NCBI GenBank assembly: GCA_963576565.1
Contig: OY755045.1
Coordinates: 42,984,409 to 43,048,408 of the forward strand
DNA length: 64,000 nt
DNA from: Aspidapion aeneum
Lineage: Eukaryota > Arthropoda > Insecta > Coleoptera > Brentidae
Direction of reading: 5' to 3'
The notes beneath the pieces are model-generated. The model saw only the letters and a list, made by a program, of their open reading frames with translations, ran no database searches and was not told the origin of the DNA. The translations under genes were made by a program, and so were the position numbers. Below, one piece after another: positions 1-11,462 of the stretch; position 1 is the stretch's first letter; every line of letters starts with the position of its first letter.

Positions 1-190
1 ACTGCATAAGCGAATCCCAGTTACATATTTAAACTCAGAATCAAAAATCTTACAAAAAACATATTTGATACTTTTCTCTTAAATTGACAGGTGGTCACGT
101 GATTTTGGCAACTTCTTAACGGTTTGAGCTAGAGACTTGGTTCCTTTTTTGCTTTGTAGACAAAAATGTCCGATCAAAATTAATCACCAC
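1..190 (+). repeat. Dispersed repeat, inverted copy at 7240-7425
   Basis: The reverse complement of this segment matches 7240-7425 with scattered mismatches; shared words include GAACCAAGTCTCTAGCTCAA and AAGTATCAAATATGTTTTTT. The copy is cut by the window edge. No coding potential seen. Confidence 0.7.
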
Positions 191-221
191 TGGCATGTTT
201 TTAAATTTGTAAAAATATATA

Positions 222-1114
222 CAGGGTGTCCCAAAAATCCGGGTCTATCCCAATATCTGCTGAACTATTGCAGATAACTGAACCATATTTGGTAGTGATC
301 GATGACATCGAGAGATTTATTTTATGCATACATTAACAAAAAAGTTTAAAAAATACATTAAGAAGAAAGTTATATTTATATTTTCGCTATTTATTCGATT
401 TTTATTTTCTAAAAAACACCCTGTATTTCGAAAACGGAGCAATGTCGGACTAAAGTGGGTGGCTTTTATTGTACTGACCTTTCATAGACACAGACTCTAT
501 AAGTAATTTTATCCATATTTCCGTGCTTTTCCAGGGTATGCTGTAATTGACCAGAGGCAAACAACCAAAACCTTAAACTACATGGCAATACCAACATAAA
601 AATATGTGTCAAAAATTCCCACGTATGGGGGATGGCGGGTATAGCTATATTTAAAAATTTGTACAAAATGGTAAAAGAATAAGTTTAACAGTCGATAGAA
701 TTTGACACGATTTTTATCATAGGCAAGGGACAGTTGGCGTACATAGGTTTTCAAAGACCTTTTAAACAAGATATCTCTCAATAGGGTTTTTGTTTAAAAC
801 AACAACTTGTAAATTTTGACAAAAACTGAAAAAATTAGTTCTGACAGTCGATAGATTTTGACAGATTTGATTGTGTAGACAATTAACGGCTATATCAATA
901 TATGTATTTAATTGTCAAATACCTTTAAAACGAGGTATCAATCGATAAGGATTTATAATTAAAATTTTTAAGTTGATCGCCCCCTAATGCAGGGGCAGCA
1001 CAACCGCCTCTTCATAAAATAGATCTCTTGATGTTAACGATTACTGCCAAATATGGTTCAGTTATCTTTAATAGTTCAGAAGATGTTTGAGTGCACTCAG
1101 AGTTTTGGGACACC

Positions 1115-1117
<3 letters not shown>
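222..1117. mobile_element. TA-flanked MITE of the CAGGGTG family, 896 bp
   Basis: The element starts CAGGGTGTCCCAAAA and ends with its complement. The inverted repeats extend about 110 bp on each side, sharing for example AGATAACTGAACCATATTTGG at both ends in opposite orientation. It is flanked by TA at 220-221 and 1118-1119, which fits Tc1/mariner-type integration. No transposase is encoded, so it is non-autonomous. A further CACCCTG followed by TA at 417-425 may be an end of a smaller relative or a nested copy. Confidence 0.75.

Positions 1118-1160
<43 letters not shown>
1118..1160. repeat. (TA)n microsatellite
   Basis: About 20 TA units abut the right end of the MITE. The MITE probably inserted into, or seeded, this tract. 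Confidence 0.95.
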
Positions 1161-1163
<3 letters not shown>

Positions 1164-2234
1164 TATCTTGTTTTCGCTCACTCTCGTAGCATCTCCTTCT
1201 TACTCTCTTGGCTAATTTTAGTGCCAGGAAGAGCAGAAATAATAGGGACCTATTGCATTAAAGCCAGGCAATAATTGTGCCGGGCAATATTCCGACATTT
1301 TCGCATTAAAAGACCAGCTGTCTTCTTTCAAAATTAGGCGTTTGTGTATTATAAGAGCCAACATTAATAGTGCCGCCACTATTAATGGAAAATAAACGAC
1401 TGGATTTATAAATTCGACTTTGGTATGTCAATTTTAAAAGATCAACTGTCAGCTTTAAATGCGAATCTGTCAGAATAATGCCCGGCACTATTGCAATAAG
1501 TCCCTAATACAAAAAACAAGGGATTGTAATCCTAGTAACCAGCTCAGGAAAGGAAAGACCTCGGGCAAGACTGCATTCCCGGCCGTTTTAACAAACAGTA
1601 AAAATAAAGAGCCCTCAAAAAGTTGGCGGCAAATTCAAAAAGTTGGCGGCAAATTCAAAAAGTTGGCGGATTGGATTTTCAATAAACTAAAACATATTAA
1701 CAAGACTTATTTTATAATAATTTTTAATGGGTTCAAAAAAACGTCATATAGAAATAGCGGTATATGATACCGGTAACAGCGTTAGTATAAGTTTTTGTGT
1801 TTGCCTCTCTGAGTGGGTACAGGAAAAAAAACCTTTTAAACTGATGTAACTCGTAAACGAAATGATCGATGGCTGTTTCGTTTTATCCATTTATCAGGGA
1901 AAATACAACGAATTTACTTTTTTAGGTGAAATAAAGCAAATATTTACCTGTAGGTAAGCAGGTACTAAAACTAAAAGAAAAGTTTAGGCCTATTAAATAT
2001 AGTATGTATTCCAGATACATTTACCTACTTATTTTATGGAGATTTATGTAAGAAATACAACTTTGGATAAATGTAAAAAAAGCAAAAACTAAAAATTGTC
2101 TTTATTATTATATATTTATTTATTGCTCAGCATTACAAAAACCCCTGTAAATATTTTGAACTCCTATAGAGCATCTGTAGCATTTTAACAAAAAATTGTA
2201 TTTCCTACACAGTTTTCGAAATCGAACTTTATCT
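1161..2234. other. Non-coding AT-rich stretch, no gene recognised
   Basis: Only short chance ORFs are present. The one internal structure seen is the 20-bp tandem repeat at 1616-1670. Confidence 0.5.
1616..1670 (+). repeat. 20-bp tandem repeat, about 2.7 copies
   Basis: The unit TCAAAAAGTTGGCGGCAAAT recurs head-to-tail, with the last copy incomplete. Confidence 0.9.
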
Positions 2235-2245
2235 GGGACACCCTG
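2235..2245 (-). mobile_element. Solitary terminus of the CAGGGTG MITE family
   Basis: GGGACACCCTG followed by TA is the same terminal word as the 222-1117 MITE. No matching left end was found upstream, so the copy is truncated or rearranged. Confidence 0.4.
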
Positions 2246-2676
2246 TATATTATCTCAGTGTTAAAAATTCATGCATAACGAAGTTAGAAATAGTGCCAAT
2301 TGAAATGGAGATGAAAAGTGACAATCAGGGATAAAAAGTGGCAGATCGGGCCTAAAATGAGTACGAAAAGTAGCGTATAAAGTGTTTAATGCTGGCAGTT
2401 ATTTTTCTTTATTGTTTTATTTTGAATTTTTTGGAAAACCTAACCTTAAAGTTTGTTTTGATATTTTTGGGCTTTCTGCAAAAACCTTCAAAAAAGAAAG
2501 TCCTGTTTGGGAAAAATTCCGATCAGGTGATAATTTCTCTCTTTGTTGAAAGTTATTTTCTTTTTGATCACCTGATCATTTTGGTAAAATCATGCGCGTT
2601 TTTTGCTCACGCTGGGATTTTGAAGCGCCACCCTGTGTTTGACAGGGGAATGAAGAAATCACTTACGACAAAAAAC

Positions 2677-2924
2677 TGAAAGAAGTCACACGTGTTTTTG
2701 GGTTGAAGACCGAAATTCCAGTCGCAAGAAAGGGCCGCGGCCGCCAGTGAAATTTTGGGACTGCTACAGAATTACAAAAGGTAAGCTTCTAGCGTGTTGC
2801 CGATTTTTTCCTTTGTTTTTTAGTTTAATAGACTCTGTTTTCCAAGGCGGGGCGAATTTAACTTTGGGGTTATTTTTTTTGGGATATCTCTAGTTTTTCT
2901 CCCCTTCAGGGCTCAGATGTCTAT
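2677..2924 (+). repeat. BEL-1 5' LTR
   Basis: It begins TGAAAGAAGTCACACGTG and aligns to 6758-7004 with about five substitutions and a 1-bp indel by eye. Identity ends at the point where the primer-binding site begins, which fixes the LTR boundary at 2921-2924. Confidence 0.88.
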
Positions 2925-2925
2925 T

Positions 2926-2943
2926 TGGTCCTTCAGACCCTTA
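2926..2943 (+). other. BEL-1 primer-binding site, tRNA-Tyr type
   Basis: TGGTCCTTC immediately follows the LTR. It complements the 3' end (GAAGGACCA) of animal tRNA-Tyr; the match weakens after nine bases. BEL-2 carries the same kind of site. Confidence 0.6.
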
Positions 2944-3464
2944 TGTTTTGAAAAAGCCCTTTGGATTTTAGTTTTTTTTTGTTAAAAAATTGGTAATTTT
3001 ATAGTTTTTTTTTGCAGCAACCACATTTTATTGTTTTTTTTGCCAGATTCGGACATTGTTGTTTTTGTACCGGTTTTTTTTAGAGTCCGCATGGTTTTGA
3101 AGGTTGGTTGCCCTGAGTTTGGTTTATGACCTCGTGCGGCGATAAAAAAAACTCCCGTTCGACATTTGGGAGCGGCCCGGGCCCCCGTTCTTTTTTCTTG
3201 CTGGCTGACGTTTCATTGACGTTTGTGTGTTCTAACCTCACAACTTCACGTGTTGTTTTGTTTACCTCCGAGGTTAGAAAATTGTTGATTATTCGTCGGG
3301 TTTCGAATTTGTTTGTGTGAAATCCGTCGAAATTTACCTTCATTTTTTGCTTTCGTTAAGCGCGAGATTAGTGCCGCGTTGTTTAGCGAACCGTACCGGT
3401 GTGTTGATAGCCAATTTGTCGCGAAAAAACCTACCTTTTTGTATCTGATAAAAAGCGCTTTATA

Positions 3465-4430
3465 ATGTCTGATCAAAGAAGTTTAAAACAAAAACAAAAA
3501 AGTGTTTTTAATAAATTAAAAACAACTTATAATAAAGCCGTCGAAGCCCAGGGCAATGCAGAGAAGGCAAAAAAGTTAAAACCCAGATGGGAAGATGTGC
3601 CTTCTCTGGTAAGTCAATTAGATGCATTGCATTTTGAAATTATAAGCTTGGATAGTAGTGATCAGATACAGGAAAGTCAGGAAACTTTAGTGCAGGAATT
3701 TGATGAAATGAAATACACAATTAGATCGATTTGTCGTGAGCTCTATCCGGAGGATTACCAAGATGCCTCACAGACAATTTTGAGCCATTCCCTGGTAAAT
3801 GTGGACAGGGGTCTTGAAATTAAAAGAATAGAGGTACCCCATTTTGACGGTAATCTTAAAAAATGGCCCACCTTTTTTGATATGTTTAAGTCACTTGTTC
3901 ATGATAAAGCTGACTTGAGTGAAATAGCTAAATTTCAAGCCTTAAATACCGCTCTGGTGGGAGAGGCCGCATCTGTAATTAGGAACATACCGCTAACCTC
4001 AGATAATTATCGAGTAGCCTGCAATGCAATGATTAGACGCTTTAATAATAAAAGACTTTTGGTAACAAATTATTGGACGTCTATTTGTCAAGCCCCTTCT
4101 GCAAAATCGAGCAACCCTCATGATTTAAGGTTATTGTTGTCCACTTTCCGGGAAAATTTGGAAGCATTGTCAAACTATGATGATGTAGACCTTTTAGATT
4201 TTGCTAAAATGCTTCTTCTTTTGCAAAAGGTTGATACCCCATTGAAAACTCAGTTTGAGATTGAGTATAGTGATAAGGAAATCCCGTCCTATAAAGATTT
4301 GTTTAAATTCTTAGAGCAAAATTGTCGGGCTTTGGAAAATAGTTCTCTTTTGAATAAGCCGCAGGAGGTCTCACCTCCTCTACCCCCTAGGAAGGGTGGC
4401 AAACCACCCTATCCTGTGTTATTGACTTGA
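3465..4430 (+). pseudogene. BEL-1 gag (DUF1759-like)
   Basis: A 321-codon ORF starts at an ATG about 540 bp after the LTR. It has a charged N-terminus and then the DUF1759 core with the family hallmarks KIEVPHFDG-like (KRIEVPHFDG), WPTFFDMFKSLVHD, KFQALNTALVGEA and NYRVACNAMIRRF. Gag forms the virus-like particle. The ORF ends at an in-frame TGA at 4428-4430. The same frame continues with a CCHC knuckle (C-x2-C-x5-H-x4-C around 4455-4500), so the stop is a nonsense mutation inside a once continuous gag-pol ORF. Confidence 0.9.
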
Positions 4431-5087
4431 ACAGGCCAGTCTGGTAATCAATGTTGTGTTTATTGCCAGCAACAGCCCTACCATCCCCTTGTGAAGTGTA
4501 CCAGATTTCTGGAATTAGAAGTAGGTCAACGCCATCAATTTGTTAAGCGTGAACGATTGTGTTTTAACTGCTTTGGCAAACATGGTGTATCTCAATGCCC
4601 TACAAATGCCACGTGTCGTCAGTGCCAGGGTCTTCACCATTCCCTGTTGCACTTTGTGAAAAGCTCTCCGAGCCCCCAAGTTGATCGTCCAGGGGAGACC
4701 CCCCCGTATAGTGAAGGTGCCCAACAGGCATTGTGTACCGCTACACTCAGTAGCAACCATTTTAAACCTCGTAAGAGGAGACCTGTGCTTTTTGCAACTG
4801 CCGAAGTTTTAGTTGTAGATGCCAACTGGAAGTATGTGTCTTGTCGGGCAATTTTAGATTCCGCTAGTGAAGCGTCCTTTGTAACCGTCTCTTTGGCTGA
4901 GAGGTTAGGACTTAAAGTAGCTCCGAATAGAACTCCTATTGAAGGAATAAATGGCATGATTTCTAGTACATCAGATGGCAATGTAACATTGCAAATAGGC
5001 TCCTCCAAGTTTCCTGATAGTTTGTTTTCCTGTGATGCCATTCTTATTCCTAAAATTTGTGGAACCACACCTGTGTGTAGAATATGA
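4431..5087 (+). pseudogene. BEL-1 CCHC knuckles and aspartic protease (DUF1758)
   Basis: In frame with gag, this holds two further cysteine/histidine clusters (CFNCFGKHGVSQC and CRQCQGLHHSLLH) and then the retropepsin-like domain with AILDSASEASFV. The catalytic Asp sits in DSA where many retropepsins have DSG, a form common in BEL/Pao. The reading frame fails near 5075-5090 and the protease C-terminal part (SVDLLIGVDLFGQML) continues in another frame at about 5150-5205. The protease would have processed Gag-Pol. Confidence 0.88.
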
Positions 5088-5412
5088 TTCTATTCAGGCC
5101 ATACCTAAAAAATTTAGATTTTGCTGATCCTAATTTTGGACAACCTAGTAGTGTAGACCTTTTAATTGGTGTTGATTTGTTTGGTCAGATGCTTGCTTGT
5201 GACTGGCTTTAAAAAAGGAGAAAATGGAGGACCTTGTGCCATTAATTCAATATTTGGTTGGATACTCCTTTGAGGGTCCTCGTAAAACTCAAAAACCCAT
5301 TAGTTTGTTGACCTCAGTGTCTTCCCCTATAGAATCTCGATTGGATAGTACCTTACAAAGGTTTTGGGAACTAGAATCGACCCCTCAAAAAATCTCTCTT
5401 TCCTCTGATTAG
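5088..5412 (+). pseudogene. BEL-1 protease-RT linker, frameshifted
   Basis: The protease tail and the glycine-rich segment NSIFGWILL are readable only by switching frames. From 5224 the frame realigns with the RT and reads through QRFWELE to a TAG at 5410-5412. That TAG replaces a residue in an otherwise continuous SSD-x-DLCEKIF stretch. Confidence 0.75.
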
Positions 5413-6757
5413 GACTTGTGTGAAAAAATATTTGCTACCACTCATTCAAGAACTGAGTCCGGCAGATATGTTGTTCGGTTGCCTTTCAGAGAGCCTCGAC
5501 AAGAACTTGGTAACTCTAAAGGTCAAGCATTGCGTAGATTCAATATGATGGAAAACCGATTGTTGAAAAATCCTGCTTTGTATAGTGCGTACAAAGACTT
5601 TGTTCAGGATTACCTAGACCAGGGGCATATGAAATATGACAATTCTAGCCCTGACTTCCATTCATATTTTATTCCACACCACCCAGTTGTGAAGGCAGAT
5701 GGTGACTTGTCAACAATTCGAATTGTTTTTGATGCATCTGCCAAGACCTCAAATAGTCGTAGCTTAAATTCTATTTTATTGGTAGGACCTAAACTCCAAA
5801 GAGATATTGTGTCAATATTGCTTACTTTTCGCCTTTATAGTGTTGTATATTCTAGTGACATACGTCAAATGTTCAGGCAGATTAATATGCATCAGGCTGA
5901 TGTGTGTTATCAAAAGATATTGTGGCGGTTCGACCCAACCGAGGAGATTCAAGAGTACTCTCTTCAAACAGTAACTTATGGTGTGAATTCGAGCCCATAC
6001 CTAACTACTCTTCACCAGCTCGTTAAAGATCATGGCAGTGGCTTTCCACTAGCGAGCAAGGTGTTGATGCATACTACTTATGTGGACGATGCCATCGGAT
6101 TAGCTAATTCTGTAGCTGAAGCTTTAGAAAGCCAGAAACAGCTAATTGCGTTGTTAAAATTGGGTTGTTTTGAACTTCGTAAGTGGACTAGCAACACTCC
6201 TGAGTTACTAGAATCCGTTCCAGCTAGTCATCAGCAACCAATTTCCTTTGATGATGAATCTGCTGCTTTAAAAATCCTTGGACTAAAGTGGTGTCCAAAA
6301 TTGGATTCGTTTTGTTATGATGTGATGCCCATGGAAAGACCTTGTACCAAGAGAAACATTCTTTCTGAGATTGCAAGGATATATGATCCACTCGGGTTCC
6401 TAGCCCCAGTTGTTTTGGTTGCTAAATGTTTAATGCAACGTTTGTGGGTCCAGGGTCTTTCATGGGATGATACCCCCTCCAGTGATATTGTTGCACAGTG
6501 GCAACTCTATGTATCGCAACTACCATTATTATCTTCGATATCAATACCTCGTTATGTTGTGAAGCAAAATGCTGTCACCACTGAATTGCATGGCTTTTGT
6601 GACGCCTCAATGTGTGCATATGGTGGTGCAGTATATATTCGAGTTGGATGGAAATATTTCTATCTCCCTTTTGTGTGGGAAAATTAGAATTGTGTGCTGC
6701 TGTATTGTTGGCAGAGCTATTGGAGTTTGTTGGCAATCATCTTGATTGCATCCCGAT
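5413..6757 (+). pseudogene. BEL-1 reverse transcriptase and partial RNase H
   Basis: The RT is well preserved over 423 codons: PHHPVVK, RIVFDAS, LNSILLVGPKLQ, YSSDIRQMFRQI (first catalytic Asp) and TYVDDAIGLA (catalytic YVDD). RNase H begins with LHGFCDASMCAYGG (first catalytic Asp). At about 6680 a small deletion and frameshift remove the usual SLPR-containing loop; the next frame reads LELCAAVLLAELLEFVG to position 6757, where the 3' LTR starts. About two-thirds of pol is lost beyond this point. Confidence 0.92.
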
Positions 6758-7004
6758 TGAAAGAAGTCACACGTGTTTTTGAGTTGAAGACCGAAATTCC
6801 AGTCACAAGAAGGGCCGCGGCCGCCAGTGAAATTTTGGGACTGCTACAGAATTACAGAAGGTAAGCTTCTAGCGTGTTGCCGATTTTTTCCTTTGTTTTT
6901 TAGTTTCATAGACTCTGCTTTCCCAGGCGGGGCGAATTTAACTTTGGGGTTATTTTTTTTGGGATATCTCTAGTTTTTCTCCCCTTCAGGGCTCAGATGT
7001 CTAT
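6758..7004 (+). repeat. BEL-1 3' LTR
   Basis: It is homologous to 2677-2924 over the full length. Its first bases TGAAA overlap the coding text preceding it (ATTGAAA would read Ile-Glu in pol), so a short microhomology lies at the deletion junction. Confidence 0.88.
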
Positions 7005-7239
7005 AAAGCATATTTTTTTCTTGGCGAATTGTAGAGGGTGACACCAGTTTTAAATAAAAGTTTCACTTCAGAAATACTAACGCAAGAACAAAGGGAACTA
7101 TACCAATATCAACATTTTTATCAGAAAATTTCAAAAAATTTATTTGGAAAAGTATAAAATTTTAATTATGCAACAGTTAAAATATCGAACTAGTTAAAAA
7201 ATTTTGGGCGCTAGGCGGCACCGTATTTAAAATTTTTAA

Positions 7240-7425
7240 AAATATGTTTTGTCGTCAAAATTGGATAATTTTGTCTACAAATCAAAAAAAGAACCAAGTC
7301 TCTAGCTCAAACCATTAAGAAGTTGTCAAAATCCTGTCAATTTAACAGAAAAGTATCAAATATGTTTTTTGTAAGATTTTTGACGCCAAGTTTAAATATG
7401 TAACTGCGGGTTCGCTTATCTGTGC
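7240..7425 (-). repeat. Dispersed repeat, inverted copy of 1-190
   Basis: See 1-190. The BEL-1 and MITE block thus lies between inverted copies of one repeat family; without target duplications this is not evidence for a single transposon. Confidence 0.7.
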
Positions 7426-8324
7426 ATAATATATTTTTTCCCTTAATGGACCCATGCCCATGCCGTCGTTAAAGATAATAAAATTGTCTTTTAGCTGATG
7501 TACATTTTAACCCCGTGGGGATTCGTTTTACATAAAAAAATTACCCTCAAAAATAAAATTGTAAATTACGCTTCGGCCATGTTTAGGCCGCCATATCTAG
7601 CTCAGTATCAGTTTCTGTTTGAAACTAATAGCCGTTTTTTATTTAGCTTAACATCCTTTTTCGTTCTGTATAGTTTTTTAATAACTTTCATGACTTTGGT
7701 GAAAATATGAAAATTTTGTACCTGGGGGTAGGTATAGGCCAATTTAGTGGTTTTTTGAGTGTAACTCCAGAACCGCTTAATCTACAGCAAATATTAGACC
7801 CACCATGAATACATCTTAACAATCTGCATATTTTTTATATTTTATGTTTTTTTTTGTAAAACCAGTAGTTTTCTCGAAAAAATCAAAAAACCTAAAAAAA
7901 AAATAGCGTATTTGAGGAACTTACAAAATTTATAGTATAGAGACAAATAAAAAACAAAGTATTGATAGTGATTTTGAGAGGTTATTATAGTAGAAGCTAA
8001 TCACAATTTGTTTGGGTAAAATCGATGTCATAATAAAAAAGTTACGTACATTTGATTCAAACTCCTTTTCGCCATCTTTAAACAAAGATGGCGGGTTGTT
8101 TATGCAGGATTTTCGCAGGTATCTCCATTTTTTTTGGGACATGGTCTTATGACGAATCGATTAAAATATATGAGTATCGGTTTGCAATTCAAGCCCAAAA
8201 TCCTACTGGGCTCTTAGACTATTAGGGGCCTGGTTAATTGGTTTAGGTGATATTGATGTTGTTGCTTCCCTATTAAGTCTATGTATCTGTGATCTATTCG
8301 ACTAGTTTAGATAAACATTTAGCC
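7426..8324. other. Non-coding AT-rich stretch
   Basis: No gene recognised. A small palindrome CGCCATCTTT...AAAGATGGCG lies at 8071-8092. Confidence 0.45.
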
Positions 8325-8620
8325 CAGAGTACAGTACGGTCTATTTTTTAAATGATAAGTAACAAGCTGAAAAAACATTCGTCCTACATATTAGATGCTT
8401 TGACGGCCGTGTCGCCCATCACAAACAGTAAATATAATTAGTAACCGGGAAATTTTTTCTCTGGCTAAAGAAATGTGTTTGAAAGTAAATGGCAACATTG
8501 TCCTACAAATCGTTTGCTTGGTTTAATCAGTTCGACATCTTCTATTAGGAATTACTTTCAAGAATTTTCGCAGAGGAAAAAGGTGGGCGTCAGAAAGCTA
8601 TTTACAAAAATTCAACCTGT
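8325..8620 (+). repeat. Partial copy of the foldback element at 52498-54189
   Basis: CAGTACGGTCTATTTTTTAA and the following approximately 290 bp (for example TTACTTTCAAGAATTTTCGC) match the left end of the element at 52498 in the same orientation. Only one end is present. Confidence 0.65.
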
Positions 8621-8664
8621 TAATCATCACTTAAAAAATAGACTGATGTATACTCTGGACTTTT

Positions 8665-9345
8665 AGCTCACATATATACTATACTATAGTAGTGTGAGCT
8701 ATGGTGATCCTAATTTTTTCGAGAAAAAAAATATTGCTCCGATTTCAAAATTTTTTATATATCTTTGCGTTTCAGATGATTTTGAAACTTTTTTGTTGCG
8801 CCGTCTGTCTGTCTGTCTGTAACGACCAACGCGCATAACTCAAAAACCGCTGGGGCGATTTTAATGAAATTTGGTACCTAGGGTGGGTCTTGGGTTGAGA
8901 TGGTCCCATTTAAAAATGAACAAAATCCACCGAACACAAACCAAATAAAAGGGTGGGGGTAGATTTCAAAAATTATAGTTTAAATGAAAATATGGCGCGT
9001 GTGATATCAAACGAAAGGTAATTGAGTCTGGAGTTAAACAAAATACATTTTAATTTATTTTAAAAAAAGGGTGGGGTATATTTTAAAAATTAGAGTTTAA
9101 GTGAAAATATGGCATGTGTGATATCAAACGAAAGGTAACTGAGTCCAGAGTTTAACAAAATACATTATAGTTTTTGTTTTCTTTAAGGGTGGGGGTAGAT
9201 TTCAAAAGTTTGAGTTTAAGTCAAAACATGGCTTGTGTGGTATCAAACAAAAGGTAATTTAGTCTGGAGTTGAATAAAATATATTTCAATTTTTTAGTTA
9301 TATTAGCTGACACGTACACTATAACTATAGTACCTAGTGTAAGCT
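8665..9345 (+). repeat. Palindrome-ended repeat family, copy 1
   Basis: The left end is a hairpin-forming TAGCTCACA...GTGTGAGCTATGGTGATC; the right end is a second palindrome TAGCTGACACG...TAGTGTAAGCTTA. Between them lie a conserved unique part (TCTGTCTGTCTGTAACGACC; GATTTTAATGAAATTTGGTA) and about three units of a roughly 120-bp tandem repeat containing GGGTGGGGGTAGATTTCAAA and AAACGAAAGGTAATTGAGTC. No ORF. Confidence 0.8.
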
Positions 9346-10284
9346 TAGGGGCCCATATATTGGCAGAGAATTTATTTATTGTTGTGGCTCCGTATTTCTT
9401 CTTTTATTGTCATAATATATATAAACGAAAGTTTATAGAATTTTCTTGTTTTAGAATCATTTTATTACTAGGCACATTTTGAAAACGATTCGCATTTGTC
9501 TCCTACAGTTTGGATAGATTTAGAAACGACGTGATAAATCAAGTCTTTACTTGATCTTTGGTTTTTATTTACATAGAGATTTATTACATGTAACCGTAGA
9601 ATTATTTATAAACAATCATTTTGTTAAAAGGCGTAAAAAGGAAATCGGTGAATTTTTGTTTTGTTTTTTAAGTAACGCAAATATTTGTTCTTTGCCTCAA
9701 AGCAGAAAATTTTTCCCATCAAAGTTCCTTGATTTTAAACGTTGGGCAAAAGTGACTATTCTCAAAATCAATTCTTTTTTTATTTTTTGTTCAATAAAAA
9801 ATATGCTATTTTTGTAAAAACAATGTTTTTATTTATAGACAATCTTAAAGGCGTTAAGTATGCTACTACCTTAATTTGCTAATTTAAACATTTCTGTATC
9901 TTTGCTAATAAAATGTCAGAAGCAACCAAAACTAAAACTGTTGTGTTTCTAACAGACAGGTTTAAAATTATGTAGGTAGTAAAAGACCGGTGAATTAAAA
10001 GAAAAATTACAAAAATGTAATCTAATATTAATGTTTTTAATGTTAAACGGCGTGTGTTAAATGTCTTACGTAAAAGCTTTGTCAAATTAAAATGGAAATC
10101 TTTTTTTCAAGGTGTTTAAGAAAATCCTTTAGATTTTTTTAAATCTAAAATAAAATGCCTTTTTCAAGCCATTCCCTATTATACAATACTTTGATTTAAA
10201 TTTTAAACGTTCTGGTAGAGCACTTTTTTTAAACTTTTTTACCTTCCTAACCCAGCTTGCGGACTAATGACTGAATATTTTTAT
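9346..10284. other. Non-coding AT-rich stretch
   Basis: Chance ORFs only; nothing recognised. Confidence 0.45.
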
Positions 10285-10960
10285 TAGCTCACACTACTAC
10301 TATACTATAGTAGTGTGAGCTATGGTGATCCTAATTTTTTAGAGAAAAAAAAGTTGCTCCGATTTCAAAAATTTTTATATATTTTTGCGTTCCAGATGAT
10401 TTTGAAACTTTTTTGTCGCGCCGTGTGTCTGTCTGTCGGTAACGACCAACCCGCATAACTTAAAACCCGCTTGCCCGATTTTAATGCAGGTTGGTACCTT
10501 GGGTCTTGGGTCGAGATGGCCCCATTTAAAAATGAACAAAATCCACCAAACACAAGTCAAATAAACGGGTGGAGGTAGATTTCAAAAATTGGAGTTTATG
10601 TGTAAATAGGGCGTGTGTGATATTAAACGAAAGGTAATTGAGTCTGGAGTTAAACAAAATACACTTTAGTTTTTTTTATAGGGTGGGGGTAGATTTAAAA
10701 AATTAGAGCTTTGGTAAAAATATGGCGTGTGTGATCTCAAACGAAAGGTAATTGAGTCTGGAGTTAAGCAAAATACATTTTAGTTAAAAAAAGGGGGTAG
10801 ATTTCAAAAATTAGAGGTTAGGTCAAAACATGGCTTGTGTGGTAGCAAACGAAAGGTAATTGAGTAATAAAATAAATTTCAGTTTTTAGTTATATTAGCT
10901 CACACGTACACTATAACTATAGTACCTAGTGTGAGCTTAGGTGCCCATATATTGGCAGAA
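10285..10960 (+). repeat. Palindrome-ended repeat family, copy 2
   Basis: Same architecture as 8665-9345. The left hairpin AGCTCACACTACTAC...GTAGTGTGAGCT has a longer stem, and the right palindrome is TAGCTCACACG...TAGTGTGAGCTTA. The internal tandem units are again about 110-120 bp. Confidence 0.8.
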
Positions 10961-10969
10961 TATTTTTCC

Positions 10970-11210
10970 TAGCCCGCGCTGCAATAGCTAGAGAAGGTAT
11001 TGTTTTCGACGAAAATTTTAGTAGTAGTAGTAAAAACGCCGTATGTCTGTCCGGCCCACGATAGCTCCTAAACCGCTGAACCGATTTTCGTGAAAGTTTC
11101 AGGTAAAATAGTGTACAATCCTGTAAATAGCTTATTAGATTTTGGTCAAAATAAATTCATGGCAGTTGTTTGATAGTTTAAAAATTGAATATGAGGTTTT
11201 CGGATATAGT
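10970..11210 (+). repeat. Second dispersed repeat family, copy A
   Basis: Shares CCGATTTTC...AAAATAGTGT and ACGATAGCTCCTAAACCGCT with 11463-11700. No ORF. Confidence 0.6.
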
Positions 11211-11462
11211 AGAACACATTTTTCTCAATAATTTATGTAATTACGAATAACTTCGTAGGGGCTTCCGTTTCAAAGATAGTTACAAAAAATAATTCAAGGC
11301 TGATTAGTGTGCTAATAGGCTATAAATGTATAAGATTAGTCATGGATCCATTTATTTGTAACAAATTTGATATTTGGGTGGTTTTTGGTAACGATTTGGT
11401 CGCAACGTCTTTCGGTAAGTATCAGTAAGGCAGAAAGAGTATTTTAAAAATTTATTATATAT

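Larger units (their letters stand above)
2677..7004 (+). mobile_element. BEL-1: BEL/Pao LTR retrotransposon, internally deleted
   Basis: Two direct repeats of about 247 bp (2677-2924 and 6758-7004) bracket a tRNA-primer site, a DUF1759-type gag, CCHC knuckles, a DUF1758-type aspartic protease and a BEL/Pao (A17-type) reverse transcriptase. RNase H stops part-way and runs directly into the 3' LTR, so the rest of RNase H, the integrase and the C-terminal DUF5641 region are missing. Several stops and frameshifts break the ORF. The flanks AAAAC (left) and AAAGC (right) could be a decayed 5-bp target duplication. It lies antisense in the large WDR47 intron 10. It cannot be autonomous. Confidence 0.92.

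Noticed and set aside
324..781. ORFs of 60-67 codons on both strands
   Set aside because: They lie inside the TIR MITE, lack codon bias or recognisable domains, and overlap on opposite strands.
2389..2679. 96-codon plus-strand ORF ahead of BEL-1
   Set aside because: Phe/Leu/Lys-rich composition typical of AT-rich chance ORFs; it ends inside the LTR.
3080..3476. ORFs on both strands in the BEL-1 leader
   Set aside because: They mirror one another across strands and sit in the untranslated leader; no domain.
4634..5068. 144-codon minus-strand ORF
   Set aside because: Antisense shadow of the BEL-1 protease, whose plus-strand reading carries the conserved motifs.
1..7425. Inverted repeats at 1-190 and 7240-7425 as ends of one 7.4-kb transposon
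   Set aside because: No target duplication, the left copy is cut by the window, and the interior consists of unrelated complete elements; more likely two independent copies of a dispersed repeat.
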